A stretch of DNA of 64,000 bases, from contig JAQOOI010000074.1 of assembly GCA_028554645.1 (NCBI GenBank), forward strand, positions 1 to 64,000, given 5' to 3'. A program made the translations under genes and the position numbers. A model generated the notes under the pieces. It did not search any database. It saw only the letters and a list, made by a program, of their open reading frames with translations, and was not told the DNA's origin. Below are positions 58,427 to 64,000 of this stretch, one piece after another. How positions within the stretch are numbered: the first letter of the stretch is position 1; each line of letters begins with the position of its first letter. The stretch comes from Omphalotus guepiniiformis. Lineage: Eukaryota; Basidiomycota; Agaricomycetes; Agaricales; Omphalotaceae.

Positions 58427-61400
58427 TCACACTGGTCCAAAACTTGTCAGAGCCAGGCCACCAATCCAGGCCATCTCCATTACTGCCATACCCACTGGCG
58501 TAAGCTTCAACCTAGGCGCAAACTCCCGCCCACCCTCCGCAAATTCCTCTGCCACTGTTCCCATAGGTAGCGGGTTCAGCAACTTGCACAACCGAAGAGC
58601 AATCAATGCCTCCGGGTCAAATTCGACACCAGATTCCCTGGAATGACAAACTCCAATTATCGTGTCAAGCATCATCATCTCTTCTCCTGGCCCCAAGCTC
58701 CTTCCAAGGGGAACAGGCATCTCGCGGAACGCTTCCTCTAAAGATCCATTTACCGTCAAACCTTCATCAGGAACACGTACGCCTGAGCCCTGGAGGTCGT
58801 GGTAAGTCACTAGTCGAGCAGTGATAAGAAATTGTCGCAAAAGAATATTCCGATCATCTCCTGTGTTAGCTCGTTTAGTCGAGTCGCTGGAAGACGTGGG
58901 TGAAATACGAGATGTCTTGTTTCGACTATCGCTTTGCTTTGTCCGAGGCGAAGTATTAGAGGTGTTGCCAACTAGAGTGTCTACAAAATCACTCGAATTA
59001 CCACTTTTCCCGCCTGACTGCTGGTCGGCCGCGGGCTGCGATTCTAGAGCCTTGTAACACACAAGTAAGAAGTGCCTCCCTTCTATTGAAATATGCGGTC
59101 GTTTGTACGGGAAGTCTCTTTGCGAATGATGATCTGTCTCTCCAGGCCAGAGTGGTAAAAGCATGTACAACGACTCAGGCGGGATATTCTCGAAAACGTC
59201 ATACGTCGCGGCAGTAGCAGACGCTTTCCCATTTGACGTAACTCCAGGTCGTTTACCCTTCGGCCCGCTGAATCCCCCGCCTCCACCTTTCGAGCTCCCC
59301 GGTCTACCACCTTTCTCTCTCGGAGTCGATGGTAAGAGTCCTACGTCTTTAAACGAGGTATTGAGATTATCAACGACCCGACGCTGCTGCTCTTGCTTCC
59401 CTCTGGGCGGAAAAGTCAACCAAGGAGGTTCGAATGAGGCTCCGCCAGCACGCATCGCTGCGGTTCCAGGATCCAGACCAGTCGTACGAGAACCTCGACC
59501 AGTAAGCCGATCAAGCAGCTTGAACGTAGATCTGCCTTCTGTAAGTTGCAGAACATGGAGCTGCCGTTCAAGTGCGTTAATGGTCCCATACGTCTCATTA
59601 TGAGGTGTACGAACGGGAAGGGGAGGGTCAAGGTCTGGATCATCGTCATCATCGTCATCATCGTGATCGTAGCGGTCATTGTAATAATCATCTCGGTAGC
59701 GGCGTGGCCGGGGTCTGCTGGAACGACGGACAGGTGGTCGTGAAGAAGTTGACGAAGATGAAGTATTTTCAGATGATGAGGCTCCTGCTTGCGTAGACTC
59801 ATGCGTTGCGGATGACGAAGATGTGGTACTCGAATGAGATACAGCCAGACCACTATACACAGGGGCAGAAGAGGTCCCCAGTGCATCGCTTGAGTGGCTA
59901 CTGACAGAGCCAGAAACCGAGGACTCGCTCTTGACACCCAGAGCATCATTATCAGCGCCAACCGGATTCGCAGCGCTTCTCCTGCTTCTCGACTTGGACT
60001 TGCCACCCCCACCCCCACCATCAGCATGCTTCTTCTCCCTACCTCTATCCCTTTCCTTCTCTTTATATTTCTCCTGTCCACGCTCTCGATGCCTCTCCCT
60101 CTCCCTCTCCCTTTCCTTCTCCCGATACTTATCTCCACGCTCTGCTCCAGCACTCGAGAGCAACCCATGATCAGCCAACATCCTGGTTGTCGTCGTGCTC
60201 GTGAACGCCTCTTGAACTTTCCTTGGGGCAAGTAAAATGATCCTGGTACTCCTAGGTTGCTGAACGCCAGTAGATCTCTCCTTACTTTCTTTCGTTTCCC
60301 GTCCAGGAGGAGGAGGCGGAGCTGGAACACGGAACGCTGCCGTTCCTGCAGACAGAGCATCGCTGCGGCTGGCTACAGAAGGGGAGACGCGGGGGTGATG
60401 GGGCTTGTAGTACCGGCTCAGGGAGAACGCCATGGCCTTAGAATGTTTGTGTACTATGACGGGCGGTCGCTCTGATCGAGTGGTAGGGTCGCGATCGCGG
60501 ATGTCACGGACGAGAAGGCGCTGTTGCGGGCCTTTTGCAGAGTCCTGCCCTTCATAAAGTAGCAATGTGAGAACCAGAACCAAAATGTTTTGAAGGAATA
60601 AACAGCGCATATATGCGCGACGTGATGTTTCGGAGGAAAGTGAAGGGGAAGTCGGACAAAGATAACAAAGCTTTTACTTACCTCCAATGCCTCGCCTACC
60701 AACTTCTTCTCTCGACACTGTGAAGGTCCCCACAAGATCATTCTTCCAGACTTCCTCCGACCCCACCTGCATACCCTTCCAATTACTTGGACTCCTTCTC
60801 AAACGATCCTTCTCTCTCTCCTTCTCTTTGCCTTTCTCTCGCTCCTTCCCAGATCCGTCGTCGTGAATACTCAAAGATCCAGCACCACTAGCAGGCGAAG
60901 CTGAAGGAGAACCTGACACGGAGCCAGAACTCGATAGGCGGACAGATAGTGCACCATCCCCCGCGTCGCTGGTTGTATGCATCGTTGCAGTAGAAACCCT
61001 CCCGCCGGAATGACTCGTCGTTCTGATCCTCTTCAATTTCTCCCCTTTTCCCGGAGAAAGTCCATGGGCGTCAGTAGACGGCGAGGTAGAGGACATCTCC
61101 CTTCTGAACGTCCAATCCTTCCTCTGCTCTCTATAACCGTCCCCACCCCACCTCAACAGCCCTTTGGCAAAAGAATCGTCATGCATGAACATGGCACTGC
61201 CGCTTCCGGAGGTAGCTGTGCTCATTATGGTTGCTGTACTGGGCCTTCGCCCAGCGCCGAGAAGAGGAAACCCGCTCCATGACCACAAAACATTCTTAGA
61301 TCCTCGAGGAGACGAAGGGCTGTTCGGAGAAGAAAGAGAGATAGCTGATGGCCTGCGGACAAAATCTGGGACAGCGGTGGGAGATGACAGGTCATTGAAG

Positions 61401-62855
61401 GAGGTTATGTATGCCAAGTCGAATTCATCCGAGGGTGTGGTTCCAGTTGATGTAGGAAGGTCGACCGCCTGGGAGCTCACACCCCCTGGCGTGAAAACGG
61501 GAGGTGGGTCGACGTGAAAGTCAGGGAAGGAAGAGTCGTGGAGTTCACGTAGAGAGACTCGCCCTTGGAGACTTCGCCAATCTTCACTCGCCACCGGGCC
61601 AGCCTCTGCAGTACCAGAGGCATTGACGGCTTGAATGGCGTTGAGCATGATTTCGTCGTCTAGGCTCCTACTGAGCTTCCTCAGAGTTGCAGCACTACCT
61701 GCACGGTCTCTTTCTCGCGGGTATCCGTGGGTCTGGGTATAGGAGTTTGGATCTTCGTTTGAAAGCGAGCTCTGTATGGATATAGGAAGACTGCCTCTTC
61801 GTCCAGATGCAGCGCCAACAAAACCAGTTCCGGTGCCCGACCCGAGGGAATACCGGCTGACGCTGAAACGCGCGGAGCTAATCTCAATCCTCATACCGTC
61901 GTCGTCTTCGTCAGAATAGTCGTAAAGGTCGTCATCGCTGCTGAACTCGACGTCGTCGCGTACATGGAGGCGACGATGCGGAGAACGGCGCGAGGTGTTA
62001 CGGGCGTCGTCAGATGCAGATGCAGAAGATGTATGTCCAGTCGCACTCTCTCCTGGAGCAGCACTGCTTGATAAGGAAGTCACTGAAGCAGATGCAGAAG
62101 ATGGTGTGCCAAAAGTATGCCTAGATGCATTAGAATTAGAATATACGTCGCCGCGATGAGCATTGAGATTATCATTGCGGGGCGATGAGTTCCTGGAGGA
62201 CGGCGGTGAGCTTGAGCTAGCTGCACCTGTCGTCCTTGACGATGGTCTAAGACCTGAAATAATTTGCGATTGATGACTGCGAATTTGGGAATGATTGTAA
62301 AAATTACCACCATGCCCATACCCATAATCGTGCCCGTGCTCTGCAGCACCAGGGGCGGAAGCTACGACAGACGGTCTCGGAGTGACATCTACTGTCGTGA
62401 GCGATGGATCGTCCTCCTCGTCGAAAGGACCTGGACTTGGAGAAGCAGGTGAGAGCGATGAGCTGCCGGAAGAGATGGTAGCATTGCCGAATGAGAAAGA
62501 AGAGAGAGCGTTGATAGTGTAGTCGTCAGCACGATGGCGATAAATGTCGTTGAAGTCGTTGTGGTTTGGCATGGACGTGGATGAAGTAGACGAGTTCGTC
62601 GAGTCGGACGATGAGCTCGAGAGAAGATAAATGGAGAATATAATTGGCTGGAAGAAAGTCGACTTACTGTGCTGACAGCTCGCGTGGGTTCATGATCGGC
62701 CGGCCCAACTCGACGTCCGTATTATTACTCCCGACTACTCCCAGCTGCTGCTCATTCTCGTTCTCGTTCTTCTCGTTCTTCTCGTTCTTCTTCTCGTTCT
62801 TCTTCTCGTTCTTCTTCTCGTCTTCACCACGTCCAGTCACTGCTGGCCACGGCAT
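58427..62855 (-). CDS. Large Ser-rich low-complexity protein of unknown function (about 1,410 aa)
   Basis: Three exons joined by GT-AG introns that close in frame. The first, ATG at 62855 (MPWPAVTGRGEDE), ends after NPRELSA with a GTAAGT donor. The second reads SSSDSTNSSTSSTSMPNHN onward to VSREEVGRRGIG. A 129-nt intron (donor GTAAGT near 60685) leads to the third (QDSAKGPQQRLLV to the stop at 58427). The sequence is mostly disordered: KNEKK/NENE repeats, Ser and Asp runs (DDDDDDDD), KEREKEREK coils, and polyproline. Two segments look folded: ESLYMLLPLWPGETD through RPHISIEGRHFLLVCYKAL, and ILLRQFLITARLVTYHDLQG through LDTIIGVCHSRES and LIALRLCKLLNP. No family is recognised. It may be a basidiomycete-specific regulatory or scaffold protein. 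Confidence 0.75.
62753..62822. repeat. TTCTCG/TTCTTCTCG microsatellite inside coding sequence
   Basis: Imperfect tandem array of TTCTCG and TTCTTCTCG units. On the minus strand it encodes the KNEKK/NENE tract in the first exon of the Ser-rich protein. All units are multiples of 3, so length changes keep the frame. Confidence 0.85.
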
Positions 62856-64000
62856 TTGGTAACCCTCTGCTCTGAATCTTCTCTCGATCCTCCTGTTCTT
62901 CCCCTACTACTTCGTTGGGCTGTATGTTGAGAAAGAGAGCAGAAAACTAGAAACACAAGGTCAAGATAATTGGCTCCCGAAAATCTAGGGGGGTCAATAT
63001 TGCACTACTGGCGACCTGCACGTGTCCCTTTATTCTTCATTCGGTCTGTACTTTTTTTTTGCTCCCGCTGTTCTGCGCTATGTACATCTGAGATTCGTGT
63101 GGATTTTTCCAGGTCCCACCGCATGCTAATCTTAGTGTTTGACTAATACATTGTGCTCGATACTTCATTTCACCTGCCGTACAACCCTGCTACTTACAAC
63201 AGTCGTTACTTGGGGAAGCTTGGGGACTCCTGGAAAGCGCGTGGCAGGGGGTGATACGCGAGATGCCGGCATCTCAATCGAATATGCAGGGCTCTGCTCC
63301 AGGAGCCTCTAGCTCGGTAATTACATACCACCCTCCCACCTGCTCAGTGTGTTGGAAATGACAGCCCAACTACTCACGCCACATCTCAAGCAGGAAGCTC
63401 GCGATGGATCACACATCACACACGCATTTAGAGCACAAATGCTTAGGCTACTCAGGACGAATCGGATATGAATTCACTGCCGGACAGCTTTACAATTCCA
63501 TACGAGCCGTGCAAGTCGGATCCGGCTTCACCAAGATGGAAGGGAGACGGAGCTGAGGCTGGCATATGTCTGTCAGTGATCATTGACATGTTCTGTCATT
63601 CAATTCTCCGCAATCCGAGCCGGCTCACTTATTTAAAGACCAGCCTCACCAAGCTTCTTGAAAGTTCTCCGGACCAGTGCAACGTCCGTTGTAGAACTTA
63701 CACCGCACCCACGAATCGCTGCACCTCCGTCGCTGGCTGCATGTTGCGAACTGTCTCACTCGAACGGCCCTTCGTGTCTTCACACGGCTACACAGATTCC
63801 TATCATGTGTTTCCTACTTTCGAGCCTTGCCAACATCAACTTCTGGCCGGCGGTCACTCTATTTTAATCGCATCGCATCTTCTCTTGTCGGCCTCTTTCC
63901 ATGGATCCGGAGATGCCGTGCATGAGCGTGCATGCCTGACAAATTACATACCACAGGACGATAAAAAGGTCCGCCGTCACGAAATTCCCAATTTGCCAAG
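62856..64000. other. Terminal intergenic stretch
   Basis: About 1.1 kb including the promoter side of the Ser-rich gene. No gene, RNA or repeat recognised up to the window end. Confidence 0.45.

Noticed and set aside
58606..61517. Plus-strand open frames up to 146 codons inside the Ser-rich gene
   Set aside because: Antisense shadows of repetitive coding sequence with no recognisable protein features.

Overview
The window looks like a stretch of an Agaricomycete (mushroom-forming basidiomycete) genome. Genes are interrupted by many GT-AG introns of about 45-80 nt with CTRAY-like branch points. The families present (degenerate F-box-like genes, a seven-helix membrane protein, a divergent kinase-like gene, Zn2Cys6 regulators) are typical of that group. 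One nuclear tRNA-Lys with a short intron is present. All family assignments come from reading the translated sequence; no database was searched.

Layout. 1-8.6 kb is a gene graveyard: two diverged copies of an F-box-like gene flank a broken medium-chain oxidoreductase, followed by a frameshifted heparinase II/III-like gene. 9.2 kb has tRNA-Lys(UUU). 9.7-14.3 kb (minus) is one large Ser/Lys-rich, probably nuclear protein that must be assembled from two long open frames. 15-16.3 kb (plus) is a seven-helix membrane protein, with a candidate stwintron and a GC-AG intron. 16.7-20.9 kb (minus) is the TPR subunit of transcription factor TFIIIC. 22.2-23.2 kb is a probable solo LTR ending beside the stop codon of a Zn2Cys6 transcription factor (23.2-25.4 kb, minus). 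28,463-31,554 is a complete PIF/Harbinger-type DNA transposon with 28-bp perfect terminal inverted repeats, TTA target duplications, a Myb/SANT-like gene and a DDE transposase gene. 32.5-35.8 kb (minus) is an Afi1/SPA (DENN-like) polarity or trafficking protein. 36.5-38.7 kb (minus) is a probably GPI-anchored aspartic protease.

40-55 kb is the most interesting region. It holds a multidomain synthase with an N-terminal AMP-forming ligase domain followed by carrier protein, ketosynthase, acyltransferase and carrier protein (A-ACP-KS-AT-ACP). It shares a divergent promoter with a TPR protein that has a HeLo-like N-terminus and a C-terminal membrane helix. These are followed by a GDSL esterase and an acetoacetyl-CoA synthetase ending in a peroxisomal-type AKL tail. 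The set could be a small polyketide cluster in which a ligase-loaded or acetoacetyl starter is extended; this is inference. 55.8-58.1 kb is a kinase-like gene, and 58.4-62.9 kb (minus) a second large low-complexity protein. The last 1.1 kb has no recognisable gene.

Exon-intron structures were worked out by hand from splice consensus and reading frame, so individual junctions are provisional. Several junctions do not close in frame with the obvious GT-AG pair and are listed as a finding.
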